Shown piece by piece: positions 28,494-39,464 of a stretch of DNA of 64,000 nucleotides. Positions within the stretch are counted from its first letter, which is position 1. Each line of letters opens with the position of its first letter. The notes below the pieces were generated by a model. That model was not told the origin of the DNA and did no database searches. It saw only the letters and a list, made by a program, of their open reading frames with translations. Source of the DNA: Candidatus Nanopelagicales bacterium (lineage in GTDB: Bacteria; Actinomycetota; Actinomycetes; S36-B12; UBA5976). A program made the position numbers and the translations under genes. The DNA lies in NCBI GenBank assembly GCA_018402365.1, contig JAGYJD010000003.1:1-64000 (forward strand). Direction: 5' to 3'.

Positions 28494-30843
28494 CATCCTC
28501 TAGTGGTAAGACAAATTCTTGTGCCACCACTCCCCTGTTGATCGCTTTTAGTGCCATCTTTGCCACATTTGAAATATTAGAATCATCAAGTGTTGATACC
28601 TGTCCTAAAAGGTCTATATTTTGTTTCATACTGCGAACAAAATCGCCGGCTGAAAGTCCGGAAAGCTTTAAAACTTTTCGCAAGCTTTCCCCGCTGGCCC
28701 AAAGGTAGACGGGATTAGAAAAACTAAAATCAGGCTCCATCGTGAAATATAAATCAAACTTAGTTTCTATCGCACCGATCTCGTGAGATATCGCTACCAA
28801 TTCATCAGCACGTTCATTGAGAGTCTCATTAGGTAGCCAATACTCATATTCCTGATCCATTCTTGATTCATAAGTTAATCCGGATATGAATGACACCATT
28901 TCAGCTGGCTTTAAATCGTTTAATAACCCGCGGCTTACCGCTTCACTTAAAATCAAATCTTGCTCTGAATGAATCTTGGTGAGAAGTTTTCCTTTATCGG
29001 TTAGTACCTCATTTGCTTGTTCTAGATTTATGTAATCAAAGTGATCTAAAACAGAGAGAACATTCTTAAAAACCCTTTTAATTCCTGAGGTATCTCTTGA
29101 GATATCTCGTTTTAGTGAGGCTAATTGTCGCTCTAATTTACTGCGGCGCTCGCCCCACCTTAGGTGCGTCTCACGATCCTTACAGCCATGAACGGGGTGG
29201 ATTCTAATAGCTTTCTTGATTACTTCCCAATCAGGTTGATTCCGTTTTTGGGCAACATTTAGTGCCTTTATTAACGCTAAGTACTCATTTACTTCACCTA
29301 AGTGACAGTGAGTATTCTCTTGATATTTAGCTAGTGCCTCTTCTTCTCGGTCCTGACGAGTTACTAATTTTTTTACTTTTTCTTTTGCCTGAAACTGGGC
29401 TAATGATTTTTCAAGAAGTTGCTCAGTTTGTTCAACAGTCCGCTTTTCCAACAGTCCACAAACCATGTTGTAGCGCGGTTGAAAACTCGACTCTAACTGG
29501 AACGCTCTATTGGTAGCTAAGTTACTTAAGTATTTGGGATCCACCGCACGAGAAAAGCAAATTACTGAAGCTCCTCGGGTGTCAATTCCCCGACGTCCCG
29601 CTCGTCCAGTGATTTGGGTGTATTCAGCCGCACTCAGAAGCTCATGAGATTCACCGTTCCACTTGTCTAACTTGTCTAAAACCACGCTCCGCGCTGGCAT
29701 ATTGATTCCTAAAGCCAGAGTGTCTGTGGCAAAAACCAGCTTTAAGAGGCCTTCTTGAAAAAGTTTTTCTGTGGTTTCTTTGATCACCGGAAGCAAACCC
29801 GCATGGTGAGAGGCAAATCCTCTTCTAACAGCAGCTTGCCATCTGTCAATTCCTAACAGACTCCAGTCCTCCCCTTCTAATGCATAGAGAACATGTTCTA
29901 TCAATTTTTCAGCTTGCAATGCTTCTTCACTGGATATCAGGCTGATTTTACTGGCAAGTAGATTCTCAACCGCTACATCACATTGTCTTCTAGAAAAAAT
30001 GAAATATATGCTAGGTAAAAGATTTGCTTTTTGTAGTTGACGAATAACATTTTCTTGACTTGGAACAACTGAAGTATGGTCAGGTTTTTTGTATTTACTA
30101 CTGCGCCGGGTTTGCGCTGCTTGATGTAACCTAATGAGAGATTTATTTATCGCCCCAGCTCCATCTGCCTCAAAAAGTGACATAACATCATGTTTCGTCA
30201 CCACAAATTGCTCCAAGGGAATTGGTCTTTTTTCCTCAACTACTACATCAGTGGTGCCGCGAATTTGCGTAAGCCAATTTCCGATTTGATCAGCGTTGCT
30301 CACGGTGGCACTAAGTGCCACAATTACAACTTCTTTCGGAAGTAAGATTAAAACTTCTTCCCAAACCACCCCTCGGTTTCGATCAGCTAAGTAGTGAACT
30401 TCATCCATTACTACCAGCCCAATATTAGATGTTTTATCAAGATCTTCATAAATCATGTTTCGAAGCACTTCAGTTGTCATCACCACAATTGGAGCGTCTT
30501 TATTAATGGCATTATCACCCGTTAGCAAGCCAACATTTTCGTTACCAAACCTCTCTATTAACTCCCGATATTTTTGATTAGACAATGCTTTTACTGGTGT
30601 TGTGTAAATCGACCTGAGACCTCTACGTTGAGTTAAAAAAATCCCAAAATCTGCTACCACGGTTTTTCCAGAACCAGTTGGGGCAGAGACCAAAACGTTC
30701 TTATCATTCTCGATTGAGACAAAGGCCTTTAATTGAAATTCGTCTAGTTCAAATGGCACTGTTAATTGATAATCTCTTACCAAATCACTAATGTACTTTT
30801 GACGATCTCTGAATTTTTGATACTTCTGGGAATATTCGCTCAT
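28462..30843 (-). CDS. helY: DEAD/DEAH box RNA helicase, HelY/Mtr4-like
   Basis: VSAPTGSGKTVVADFGIFL, MDEVHYLADRNRGVVWEE, FATDTLALGINMPARSVV, YTQITGRAGRRGID. Confidence 0.93.
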   Translation of the reverse strand: MSEYSQKYQKFRDRQKYISDLVRDYQLTVPFELDEFQLKAFVSIENDKNVLVSAPTGSGKTVVADFGIFLTQRRGLRSIYTTPVKALSNQKYRELIERFGNENVGLLTGDNAINKDAPIVVMTTEVLRNMIYEDLDKTSNIGLVVMDEVHYLADRNRGVVWEEVLILLPKEVVIVALSATVSNADQIGNWLTQIRGTTDVVVEEKRPIPLEQFVVTKHDVMSLFEADGAGAINKSLIRLHQAAQTRRSSKYKKPDHTSVVPSQENVIRQLQKANLLPSIYFIFSRRQCDVAVENLLASKISLISSEEALQAEKLIEHVLYALEGEDWSLLGIDRWQAAVRRGFASHHAGLLPVIKETTEKLFQEGLLKLVFATDTLALGINMPARSVVLDKLDKWNGESHELLSAAEYTQITGRAGRRGIDTRGASVICFSRAVDPKYLSNLATNRAFQLESSFQPRYNMVCGLLEKRTVEQTEQLLEKSLAQFQAKEKVKKLVTRQDREEEALAKYQENTHCHLGEVNEYLALIKALNVAQKRNQPDWEVIKKAIRIHPVHGCKDRETHLRWGERRSKLERQLASLKRDISRDTSGIKRVFKNVLSVLDHFDYINLEQANEVLTDKGKLLTKIHSEQDLILSEAVSRGLLNDLKPAEMVSFISGLTYESRMDQEYEYWLPNETLNERADELVAISHEIGAIETKFDLYFTMEPDFSFSNPVYLWASGESLRKVLKLSGLSAGDFVRSMKQNIDLLGQVSTLDDSNISNVAKMALKAINRGVVAQEFVLPLEDAIDLEVEAIH

Positions 30844-30889
30844 TTAGTTACTCAACGCTCTTAATGTATCAGTCACGAGGCAAAGCACC

Positions 30890-31777
30890 TCATGTCTTCG
30901 ACTCTAGTCTGTTCAATGTTTTTTCAATTTCACTTGTAACTTCTAGCTCTAATTCAATAGGTATTTTGACTTTGAGTGATTTCGCGATTGTCGCCGAAAT
31001 GAATTGAAGGAACCATTGACTTGAATAAACTTGCATATTAACCAAAATTGTGTCGCGTTCTTTGTCATCTGCCTTTACTTTGAATTGTTCTAAAAGCCAA
31101 CTAACACTGGCATCAAATTCAATTTCGATCTCATATCCATGATGGCTTTCGCCTTCTAACTTCTCTCTCACCTGAAACTTTTGCTCACCAACAGAGCTTG
31201 AAATTATTCGATCTAATCTAAAATTGCGCCAATCATCACTGACTAAACACCAAGCTAGTAAATACAGAGTTCCATTTTCAACTAAAATTTTATGTGGCTC
31301 TACTTCTCGTATCGATGTTTCTGGGGCTCCTAATGAAAGGTATTGGATTATCAAGGTTTGTTTCTCGTCTATGCATTTATTTATGTCGTAATTAACTTTT
31401 GAAGTTTCCACCTCTGGTTGATTGATCTGCTCCAATTTCTCTATGGCACTAAAGGTGGCAGGATTAGCGATTTCTAAATCCTGAAGTGTTTTAAGGCCCA
31501 TCAGTAGTGACAAAATTTCATAGTTATTTAAGATTAAAGGTTCTCTAACCCCTGGGGAATCAATCACTTTTATTTCATCTTCGTCATATTGAATATCAAC
31601 CAAACCTCCACCGGCCTGATCTGGTCCAACAAATGTTAGCAACGCCAAATCTGCCAAAACCTCTTTTTGAGTGATATCAAAGACTCTTGCCACTTCGTTT
31701 ACCGAAAGAGACTTTTGAGTTTGCAGCCACGGCAACATTGTTAATAAACGGGCCAATCGAAAAGAATTTTGCCTCAT
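30890..31777 (-). CDS. pafC: WYL domain regulator PafC-like
   Basis: RLARLLTMLPWLQTQKSLSVNEVARVFDITQKEVLADLALL; second of two tandem WYL genes in Pup-proteasome locus. Confidence 0.85.
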   Translation of the reverse strand: MRQNSFRLARLLTMLPWLQTQKSLSVNEVARVFDITQKEVLADLALLTFVGPDQAGGGLVDIQYDEDEIKVIDSPGVREPLILNNYEILSLLMGLKTLQDLEIANPATFSAIEKLEQINQPEVETSKVNYDINKCIDEKQTLIIQYLSLGAPETSIREVEPHKILVENGTLYLLAWCLVSDDWRNFRLDRIISSSVGEQKFQVREKLEGESHHGYEIEIEFDASVSWLLEQFKVKADDKERDTILVNMQVYSSQWFLQFISATIAKSLKVKIPIELELEVTSEIEKTLNRLESKT

Positions 31778-31814
31778 GAAATCTTCTTCAGTATTAAGTG
31801 TAGATGCGCTATAA

Positions 31815-32705
31815 CTAGTTCTTTAAACTTTCCGGCTTGATATCAGAAATCTGATAGGCATGAGGAGCGAGAAATCCAGCGAAGCTCTCGTCATCGAAAT
31901 ATTCAATGAGTAAACTACCTGCTGATTGCTCACCTCCTATCTGGTGCTGTAGCGCAATTATTGAATTGAACGGAACGATACTTGCGATCTTTTTCTCTTC
32001 AGTTATAGCTTGTTGATTTGTATTTTTGGCTTGTCTGATCTCATCGCTAGTTGCCTCATACACATTTACTTCACCTGCGATTCTTACAAAACTAAAGGTC
32101 TTTACTTTATTCTCGCCGACCTCTATGGCGCTTAAATAAACATTCGAATTACGTGAAGTTACACTTAGTGGAAAAACTCTTCTATTTTTTGGTTTTGAAT
32201 CTTTTGATCTTAGATATTGAAATTCGATAATTTTTTGATTCACAATTGCTTCAGTAATAACGACATACTGGTGTCTAGAAATCAAATGCTGAAAATTATA
32301 TTCCTCCGAGAAATTTAAATCATTGCCCGAAGCAGTATGAGATTTAACTAGTCCTAATCGTGCATTTGCCGCAAGCGTTGTATCCTCCCAAATTAGCGCA
32401 GATCTAGTCAACTCAGCTAATTCTGCAGCATTAAAACTTGAAGATTGATACGAGAAGTTCTGCAATTGAAGGCTATATCCGTACTCATCTTCAAAGAGTG
32501 GATTGATTTGCTTAGTTTCAATCGGGATACCAGCCGCTCTCAACTCTTCTTTATCTCTTTCGAACATACGCTCAAAAGCTTCTGAGTTTTCTTGATTTTT
32601 GTAATCTTCTATTTTGTCGCGAATAGCATCACGAGTAAGCACTCTTGTTGAATTCAAAAGTATAAAGAGCAGATCTAACTGTCGCTCCGTCTTACGAGAA
32701 GACAT
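31815..32705 (-). CDS. pafB: WYL domain regulator PafB-like
   Basis: RQLDLLFILLNSTRVLTRDAIRDKIEDY...FERMFERDKEELRAAGIPIE. Confidence 0.86.
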   Translation of the reverse strand: MSSRKTERQLDLLFILLNSTRVLTRDAIRDKIEDYKNQENSEAFERMFERDKEELRAAGIPIETKQINPLFEDEYGYSLQLQNFSYQSSSFNAAELAELTRSALIWEDTTLAANARLGLVKSHTASGNDLNFSEEYNFQHLISRHQYVVITEAIVNQKIIEFQYLRSKDSKPKNRRVFPLSVTSRNSNVYLSAIEVGENKVKTFSFVRIAGEVNVYEATSDEIRQAKNTNQQAITEEKKIASIVPFNSIIALQHQIGGEQSAGSLLIEYFDDESFAGFLAPHAYQISDIKPESLKN

Positions 32706-32707
32706 CC

Positions 32708-33211
32708 TTACTCAGCGATAGCTAAAAGATCAACCACAAAGACTAAGGTCTCATTCGGTCCTATTCCAGCTTGTGGAATTCCAGCTGGACCATAAGCCAT
32801 GTCTCCTGGAATAACTAAGAGTCGCCGTCCCCCAACCTTCATGCCAGGAACACCTTCACTCCACCCAGCAATAACTCCATCCAAACTGAAACTGATTGGT
32901 GTTCCTCGATCCCAAGAAGAATCAAATTCCACTCCAGAATCTAGTCCCACACCAACATAATGAACGGTAACTTCGGCTCCCGGGCTAGCGATTGCACCAT
33001 CCCCAACCTGTAGATCAGTTGAGAACAAGTCAATGGCACTCTTTGCCTCTTCACTCACTGTTATAAGTGGCTTTTCACCCACGGTACTGACTACCTCAAC
33101 ACCTTTGTAACTTTCCAAATTTGCAGCTCCTTGATTTGGTGGGACGTCATTTGTTACGCCGCAGCCTGCTAAAAGTAGTAGTGCCACTAGCGTCAGAACT
33201 CTTATTTTCAC
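32708..33211 (-). CDS. FKBP-type peptidyl-prolyl cis-trans isomerase, putative lipoprotein
   Basis: Lipobox [69 protein letters not shown]. Confidence 0.92.
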   Translation of the reverse strand: MKIRVLTLVALLLLAGCGVTNDVPPNQGAANLESYKGVEVVSTVGEKPLITVSEEAKSAIDLFSTDLQVGDGAIASPGAEVTVHYVGVGLDSGVEFDSSWDRGTPISFSLDGVIAGWSEGVPGMKVGGRRLLVIPGDMAYGPAGIPQAGIGPNETLVFVVDLLAIAE

Positions 33212-34572
33212 ATGCTCTCCAATAGTCTTTCGACCCTCTCATCTACGCTCTTGAAAGGATCCTTACACAACACAGTTCGTTGCGTTCGATCGTTTAACTT
33301 CAAGTGAACCCAATCTACCGTAAAATCCCTTCTTTTCTCTTGCGCTTTCGCTATAAAGTCCCCCCTAAGCTTTGCTCGAGTAGTTTGCGGTGGCAAGTCC
33401 TTCGCACTTAAAACCTCTTCATCAGTGGTCAAACGTAATGCTTCCTGGTTTTTTTCTAGTAGATAAAAAAGCCCACGTTCGCGATTAATATCGTGATAAG
33501 AAAGATCTATCATCGCCAATTTTGGATCTGAAAGGTCTAAATTGTGTCTTGTCCTATATCGCTCTAATAATTTGTATTTGATGGCGAAATCGAGCTCTTG
33601 GTCCACCAAGCTCCAGTCCCTACTCTCGCCGGCTTTTAATGCTCGCTCCCATAAATCTAGGGCCCGAAAGTAGATTGGATCTTTTGCAAGGTCCGATCTG
33701 TTTGCATAGGCATGAGCTTTCTCAAAATACTCAACTTGCATCTGAATCGCAGTTAAATCTCGACCATTAGCTAACTTGATAGTTTTGTTCATTTCAACAT
33801 CGTTTGAGATGTCACGTATGGCTCTAATTGGATTCTCTATCGTAAAATCCCTTAACACTACGCCATCTTCCAACATCCTTAAGAGCAAATCCGTTATCGC
33901 GACTTTCAGTTGGGTAGTAACTTCTGACATATTTGAATCTCCAACGATTACGTGCAAGCGTCGATATATTTCGGCATCAGCGTGAGGTTCGTCGCGAGTA
34001 TTTATTATGGGTCGGGATCTAGTCGTAGCACTAGAAACCCCTTCCCAAATGTGATCTGCCCGCTGACTGAGACTGTAGTAAGCCCCTCTGGGTGTTTGAA
34101 CTATCTTTCCAGCGCCGCAAACTACTTGTCGAGTAATTAAAAAAGGCACTAAGCTCTCCAGAATTTTATTGAAATCACTCTTTCTTTCTATCAAATAATT
34201 TTCATGGCACCCATAGCTATTACCAGCCGAATCTGTATTATTTTTAAAAAGATAAATTTCGCCCAGAATACTTTCATCTTGCATTCTCTTTTGGGCATCT
34301 TGCACCAAGCTTTCAATTATTCTTTCGCCAGCGCGGTCTTGAACTACTAGTGTGTGCAGGTCATCGCATTCGGCTGTTGCGTATTCAGGGTGTGATCCAA
34401 CATCCAAATAAAGTCGGGCCCCATTGGTTAAAAAGATATTGCTAGATCGACCCCAGGCAACAACCCTTCTAAATAAGTAGCGGGCAACCTCATCTGGTGA
34501 AAGACGGCGAACCCCCTCAAATACGCAAGTAATTCCGTACTCTGTCTCAATTCCAAAGATTCTGCGCTGCAT
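33208..34572 (-). CDS. pafA: Pup-protein ligase PafA
   Basis: [69 protein letters not shown]. Confidence 0.95.
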   Translation of the reverse strand: MQRRIFGIETEYGITCVFEGVRRLSPDEVARYLFRRVVAWGRSSNIFLTNGARLYLDVGSHPEYATAECDDLHTLVVQDRAGERIIESLVQDAQKRMQDESILGEIYLFKNNTDSAGNSYGCHENYLIERKSDFNKILESLVPFLITRQVVCGAGKIVQTPRGAYYSLSQRADHIWEGVSSATTRSRPIINTRDEPHADAEIYRRLHVIVGDSNMSEVTTQLKVAITDLLLRMLEDGVVLRDFTIENPIRAIRDISNDVEMNKTIKLANGRDLTAIQMQVEYFEKAHAYANRSDLAKDPIYFRALDLWERALKAGESRDWSLVDQELDFAIKYKLLERYRTRHNLDLSDPKLAMIDLSYHDINRERGLFYLLEKNQEALRLTTDEEVLSAKDLPPQTTRAKLRGDFIAKAQEKRRDFTVDWVHLKLNDRTQRTVLCKDPFKSVDERVERLLESM

Positions 34573-35267
34573 TAACTGGTTTTTAAAAGCGTATCTATTT
34601 GTTGTACCGTCAACCTACGAAATGTTCTGCCAGATTTATTACGATCTAATATTGCAACTTCAAGTCTTAAGGCATCAAAGTTTTGTTGATCTTGATTGTT
34701 TTGACTACCCAAGGCTTCCACGCTGGCTTTTAGTACCTTTGAAAAACTCATAGTAGATTTCCACGACTGGCCCATCACTTGCGAGATTTCATCCGCTTGG
34801 CCTCCAATTGCAACATATCCATGTTCATCTGCCAGTGAGCCATCGAAAGTTAATTTATAGATTTCGTCATCTGCTAATTTTTGCCCTAATTGCGCCACCA
34901 CTAATTCGACTTCTAAAGGTTTCAAGGCGTCGGTAAAAGCTGTTCCCATAGTTTGTGCATAAGCATTTGCTAAAGACCTGGCTGAGACATCACTTCGATC
35001 GTATGAAAATCCCCGCATGTCTGAAAATCTAATACCTGAAACACGTAAGTTCTCAAATTCGTTGTACTTTCCTACCGCGGCAAAGGCGATCCGATCATAA
35101 ATCTCGCTAATTTTGTGTAAAGCTTTAGACGGGTTATCTGCAACTAATAAAATTCCCTCACTACTCTGCGATACCACTACGCTTCGCCCGCGTGAAATAC
35201 CCTTACGGGCAAAGTCAGCACGATCTCGAGTTAATTGCTCGGGTGATACATAAAAAGGAACGCTCAT
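34572..35267 (-). CDS. prcA: Proteasome alpha subunit
   Basis: [72 protein letters not shown]. Confidence 0.94.
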   Translation of the reverse strand: MSVPFYVSPEQLTRDRADFARKGISRGRSVVVSQSSEGILLVADNPSKALHKISEIYDRIAFAAVGKYNEFENLRVSGIRFSDMRGFSYDRSDVSARSLANAYAQTMGTAFTDALKPLEVELVVAQLGQKLADDEIYKLTFDGSLADEHGYVAIGGQADEISQVMGQSWKSTMSFSKVLKASVEALGSQNNQDQQNFDALRLEVAILDRNKSGRTFRRLTVQQIDTLLKTS

Positions 35268-36073
35268 GAATGCCTCGCGATTGGACCATCTGGCCGATTT
35301 TTGCGACCTTTTAGAATTTTAGTCAGAATATTAGCTAGCGCCTCTTGCGAAATTTTTTCAAATCCTTGTGAATCTACTTTTACCACAACAGGATAAATGT
35401 TACGGGCCATATCAGGACCAGCAGTTGCAGAATCCTCTTCCGCTGCATCATAAATAGCTTCAAGCGCAATCTGAATTGCAAAATTACTATCTTCAATGGG
35501 CTCAAACATTTTTTTTAGGCTGGCTCTTGCAAAAAGTGAGCCAGAGCCAACGGCAAAATAGTCATGCTCCTCGTACCGACCGCCTGTTATGTCATAAGAG
35601 AAAACTCGCCCAGAATTTCTGTTTTTGTCATATGCTGCATAAAGCGGTAGCGCCGCTAGACCCTCCATCGCTAAACCCAAATTGCCGCGAAGTAAAACAC
35701 TGAGACGATTTGCCTTTCCTTCCACCGATAGCGGCATACCCTCAATCTTCTCGTAATGCTCTAATTCAACTTGAAATAATTTGACAAGCTCAATTGCAAT
35801 ACCTGCGCTTCCCGCAATTCCGATTGCCGAAAAATCGTCAGCTGGAAAAACCTTCTCTATATCATTTTGGGCTACATAATTACCCATAGTGGCTCTCCGG
35901 TCACCTGCCATAACCACGCCACCAGTGAAAGCCACTGCCACAATGGTCGTGCCATGGATAATTTGGTCCGTACCGTCTTTTTTAAAGGCTAATCTTTCGC
36001 CTTGAGTTTGACGTAGGTGTTCATAAAATGAAGAAGAGAAATCCAATATTTCACTCTCCCCCTTTTTGAACAA
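35264..36073 (-). CDS. prcB: Proteasome beta subunit
   Basis: Propeptide then HG|TTIVAVAFTGGVVMAGDRRATMGNYVAQNDIEKVFP (catalytic Thr), downstream of pup. Confidence 0.95.
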   Translation of the reverse strand: MFKKGESEILDFSSSFYEHLRQTQGERLAFKKDGTDQIIHGTTIVAVAFTGGVVMAGDRRATMGNYVAQNDIEKVFPADDFSAIGIAGSAGIAIELVKLFQVELEHYEKIEGMPLSVEGKANRLSVLLRGNLGLAMEGLAALPLYAAYDKNRNSGRVFSYDITGGRYEEHDYFAVGSGSLFARASLKKMFEPIEDSNFAIQIALEAIYDAAEEDSATAGPDMARNIYPVVVKVDSQGFEKISQEALANILTKILKGRKNRPDGPIARHS

Positions 36074-36233
36074 AACCCTTTATAAATTCAGCAGCATTTT
36101 TCTCAAGAACTGCGTCAATTTGATCTAGTAAATCATCCGCCTTGGCAGTGTCGACTTTAGGATTATCAAGTATTAATTCATCAACAGAATCCGTCTCAGC
36201 TGATTGAGATTTAATCTGCTCTTGTTCTGACAA
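36051..36233 (-). CDS. pup: Prokaryotic ubiquitin-like protein Pup (C-terminal GGE)
   Basis: 60 aa, DDLLDQIDAVLEKNAAEFIKGFVQKGGE, between dop and prcB. Confidence 0.95.
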   Translation of the reverse strand: MSEQEQIKSQSAETDSVDELILDNPKVDTAKADDLLDQIDAVLEKNAAEFIKGFVQKGGE

Positions 36234-36273
36234 AATACACTCCTTAATAAGAGTTAAAGTCTATTAGAAAATG

Positions 36274-37776
36274 TTAATTCTCACCCAATTGCATGATTAA
36301 ATCAGCCGCTGAACTGCTTGAATTAAACAATTCCTCAACTTGAACTCGTGTTCCTTTCAAGGGGTCGAGAGTGGGAATTCTAACTAGTGGACGATCGGCT
36401 CCTACATCAAAAATCACGCTATCCCAACTGGCGCCGGCTATCTCATTGGGAAATTTCAATAGCGCCTGCCCGCGAAACCAAGCGCGAGTGCTGCTGGGCG
36501 GATTTTTTATGGCGTCTTCTACTGCGTGCTCTTCAGTTAGTCTCAGCAGGCTTCCTCGCCTTGTGAGTAGTTGGGAAATGGACCTTGTGGGAGCTAAATC
36601 AGCATATTGCAAATCCAGCATCTGAAGAATTGGGTCACTCCACGCAAGATTATCTCTAGCCTTGACTTCATTCATTAATTTTAATTTGGCAATCCAGTCA
36701 ATGCAGTTTGATAATTTATAAATATCTCCACTTAAGCCCTTTAAAACAAACTCCCACCAATAAAGGACTTCTTGTGTTTCAGGGTCTAATGATTCATTTT
36801 TGTTTACCCAAGCCACTGCTTTAGTAAAAAAATACTCTTGCATCTCTAGAGCGGTAATTTCTTTGCCTGATTTCAAAGGTAATTTTGAAGTTAGGGTTAA
36901 ATCTTGCGAGACTATTTTCAGCGAAGTCAGCGGATCTTTCAAATTCAATTCAAAATCTTCGATAAAACCATCTTCTAACATTCCTAAAATTAAGGATGTG
37001 GTGCCCAACTTGAGTAAGGTCGCTACCTCACTCAAGTTTGCATCACCAATAATCACATGCAACCTCCGATGAAGGTTGGGGTCCGCATGTGGCTCATCAC
37101 GAGTATTGATGATTGGTCTTTTCATGGTTGTTTCAAGACCCACCAGAGTTTCAAAAAAGTCAGCTCGCTGTGAAATTTGGAAACGATGTTCGATTTCACC
37201 AACTCCCACGCCAAGTCTGCCGGCACCAGTAAAAATTTGTCTGGTGACAAAAAATGGCGTGAGCACCTCAACTAGTTTCGCAAAAGGGAGCTTTCTGTCA
37301 ACCAAATAATTTTCATGTGTGCCGTAAGAGACGTCTTTATTGTCAGTATTATTTTTATGTATAAAAATTTCACTTCCGGTGGACCTACTTGCCAGCAGAG
37401 CTGCTTGCTGAATAATTCTTTCGCCAGCCTTGTCCCAAATCACAGCCTCTTGTGGGGTTAAAACCTCAGGTGAAGAATATTCTGGATGTGCATGATCCAC
37501 ATAAAATCTTGCCCCATTGGTCAAAATAATGTTTACCACCGAAACTTCATCGGTGAGAAGTGAAGGATCCGCATCAGCGCGACTCGCTTCAAACCCTCTG
37601 GCATCTCGCAAAGGTGTCTCTAAATCATAATCCCAGCGAATTTTAAGATTTGGATAAATTTGATTCGCATATGAATGAACCACCAGGGAAGACAAAAAGG
37701 CCGGGTCAGCCTCTGCCACACCTGGTTGGCTAATGCCGTATTCACTCTCTAAACCCATGACTCGTTTTACGCTCAT
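36274..37776 (-). CDS. dop: Depupylase/deamidase Dop
   Basis: KRVMGLESEYGISQPG, HPEYSSPEVLTPQEAVIWDKAGERI, HKNNTDNKDVSYGTHENYLVDR. Confidence 0.95.
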   Translation of the reverse strand: MSVKRVMGLESEYGISQPGVAEADPAFLSSLVVHSYANQIYPNLKIRWDYDLETPLRDARGFEASRADADPSLLTDEVSVVNIILTNGARFYVDHAHPEYSSPEVLTPQEAVIWDKAGERIIQQAALLASRSTGSEIFIHKNNTDNKDVSYGTHENYLVDRKLPFAKLVEVLTPFFVTRQIFTGAGRLGVGVGEIEHRFQISQRADFFETLVGLETTMKRPIINTRDEPHADPNLHRRLHVIIGDANLSEVATLLKLGTTSLILGMLEDGFIEDFELNLKDPLTSLKIVSQDLTLTSKLPLKSGKEITALEMQEYFFTKAVAWVNKNESLDPETQEVLYWWEFVLKGLSGDIYKLSNCIDWIAKLKLMNEVKARDNLAWSDPILQMLDLQYADLAPTRSISQLLTRRGSLLRLTEEHAVEDAIKNPPSSTRAWFRGQALLKFPNEIAGASWDSVIFDVGADRPLVRIPTLDPLKGTRVQVEELFNSSSSAADLIMQLGEN

Positions 37777-37794
37777 AATTAGGGCTTCAAATTT

Positions 37795-39438
37795 TTAAAG
37801 ATACTGACCTGTTTGTGAAACCGTTTCAATCGAGCGTCCTGGTTCTTCACCCTGCTTATTATGAATCAAAGTTCGTAAGAATACGATCCGTTCACCCTTT
37901 TTTCCGGAAATTCTGGCCCAGTCATCTGGGTTGGTGCTGTTAGGTAGGTCTTCGTTTTCGCGAAATTCCTCATAACAAGCGTTTGTTAAGTGACTTACTG
38001 AAATACCTTTAACCCCGGTAGCTAAAAAGTCTTTTATCGCATCGCGCTTTGCCCGTGACACAATATTCTCGAGCATTGCCCCGCTACTGAAATCTTTGAA
38101 GTACAAAACTTCACGATCACCATTAGCGTAGGTGACCTCAATGAACCTATTCTCATCTGTTTGTGAGTACATCTTGTTCACAGCATTATCAATCATGGCT
38201 AAAACTGCGGCATCCTTGTCGTTATCGTGCTCTGATAAATCTTCAGGGTGAATTGGAAGATCGGCAGTTAGATACTTCGTGAAAATCTCACGGGCAGCTT
38301 CTAGATCAGGTCTTTCTATTTTAATTTTTACATCTAATCTTCCGGGACGCAAAATTGCTGGATCTATCATGTCCTCGCGGTTAGAAGCTCCGATCACTAT
38401 TACGTTCTCTAGAGATTCCACGCCGTCTATTTCACTTAATAACTGAGGAACAATAGTGTTTTCAATATCGCTAGAAACTCCACTTCCTCTGGTTCTAAAG
38501 AGTGAATCCATTTCGTCGAAAAAAACTATCACCGGTGTTCCACTATTGGCTTTTTCTCGAGCTCTTTGAAATATCTGACGAATATGTCGCTCAGTTTCAC
38601 CAACATATTTATTTAGTAATTCTGGACCTTTTATATTCAGAAAGAAGGATTTAGTGTCGTTATCGCCAGTTTTTTCTGAGATTTTCTTAGCTAAAGAATT
38701 TGCCACAGCTTTAGCGATAAGGGTTTTACCACATCCCGGTGGGCCATAAAGCAATATACCTTTTGGAGCTTGAAGTTTATGCTCTAAAAATAATTCTTTG
38801 TGTAAGTAGGGTAATTCAACGGCGTCTCGTATTTGTTCGATTTGCCGGGTCAATCCCCCAATATCTGAATAGTCCACATCCGGAACTTCTTCTAACACCA
38901 ATTCTTCAACATCACTTTTTGGGACTTTTTCAAACAAAACATTATTTTTTGGATCCAACATCAACGAATCGCCCGAACGCAAAACCTGGTCCATTAATGG
39001 TTGAGCTAATCTGGCGATCTTCTCTTCGTCGGTTCTTCCGATTACGATTGCGCGCTGTCGATCGTTAAGAATTTCTTTTAAAGTCACCACCTCACCTACT
39101 TCCTCAAAAGTGGTGACCTCGACAACATTCATCGAGTCATTTAGGATCACTTCGCGGCCGACTACTAGTTCTTTTTTATCGACTTCCGGCGATACATTTA
39201 CTCTTAATTTTCTACCAGCATTTAAAATATCCACTGATCCGTCTTGATTGTTATGCAAGATGATGGCAAATCCACTTGGAGGTTGCGCAAGTTTTTCAAC
39301 TTCACCTTTGAGCGCCAACATTTGCTCTTTGGCTTCACGAAGTGTTTGTGCCAGGGTTTCATTATGTGATCTAAGAGATAAAACTTCTTCTCGTAACTTT
39401 TCTAAAACATTCTCGTCACCAGTTGACATCGCGAACAC
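37795..39438 (-). CDS. mpa: Proteasome-associated AAA ATPase Mpa/ARC
   Basis: N-terminal coiled coil, [45 protein letters not shown]-terminal GQYL. Confidence 0.95.
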   Translation of the reverse strand: MFAMSTGDENVLEKLREEVLSLRSHNETLAQTLREAKEQMLALKGEVEKLAQPPSGFAIILHNNQDGSVDILNAGRKLRVNVSPEVDKKELVVGREVILNDSMNVVEVTTFEEVGEVVTLKEILNDRQRAIVIGRTDEEKIARLAQPLMDQVLRSGDSLMLDPKNNVLFEKVPKSDVEELVLEEVPDVDYSDIGGLTRQIEQIRDAVELPYLHKELFLEHKLQAPKGILLYGPPGCGKTLIAKAVANSLAKKISEKTGDNDTKSFFLNIKGPELLNKYVGETERHIRQIFQRAREKANSGTPVIVFFDEMDSLFRTRGSGVSSDIENTIVPQLLSEIDGVESLENVIVIGASNREDMIDPAILRPGRLDVKIKIERPDLEAAREIFTKYLTADLPIHPEDLSEHDNDKDAAVLAMIDNAVNKMYSQTDENRFIEVTYANGDREVLYFKDFSSGAMLENIVSRAKRDAIKDFLATGVKGISVSHLTNACYEEFRENEDLPNSTNPDDWARISGKKGERIVFLRTLIHNKQGEEPGRSIETVSQTGQYL

Positions 39439-39464
39439 CTCCCAACCCCCATGCTACCCAAAAT

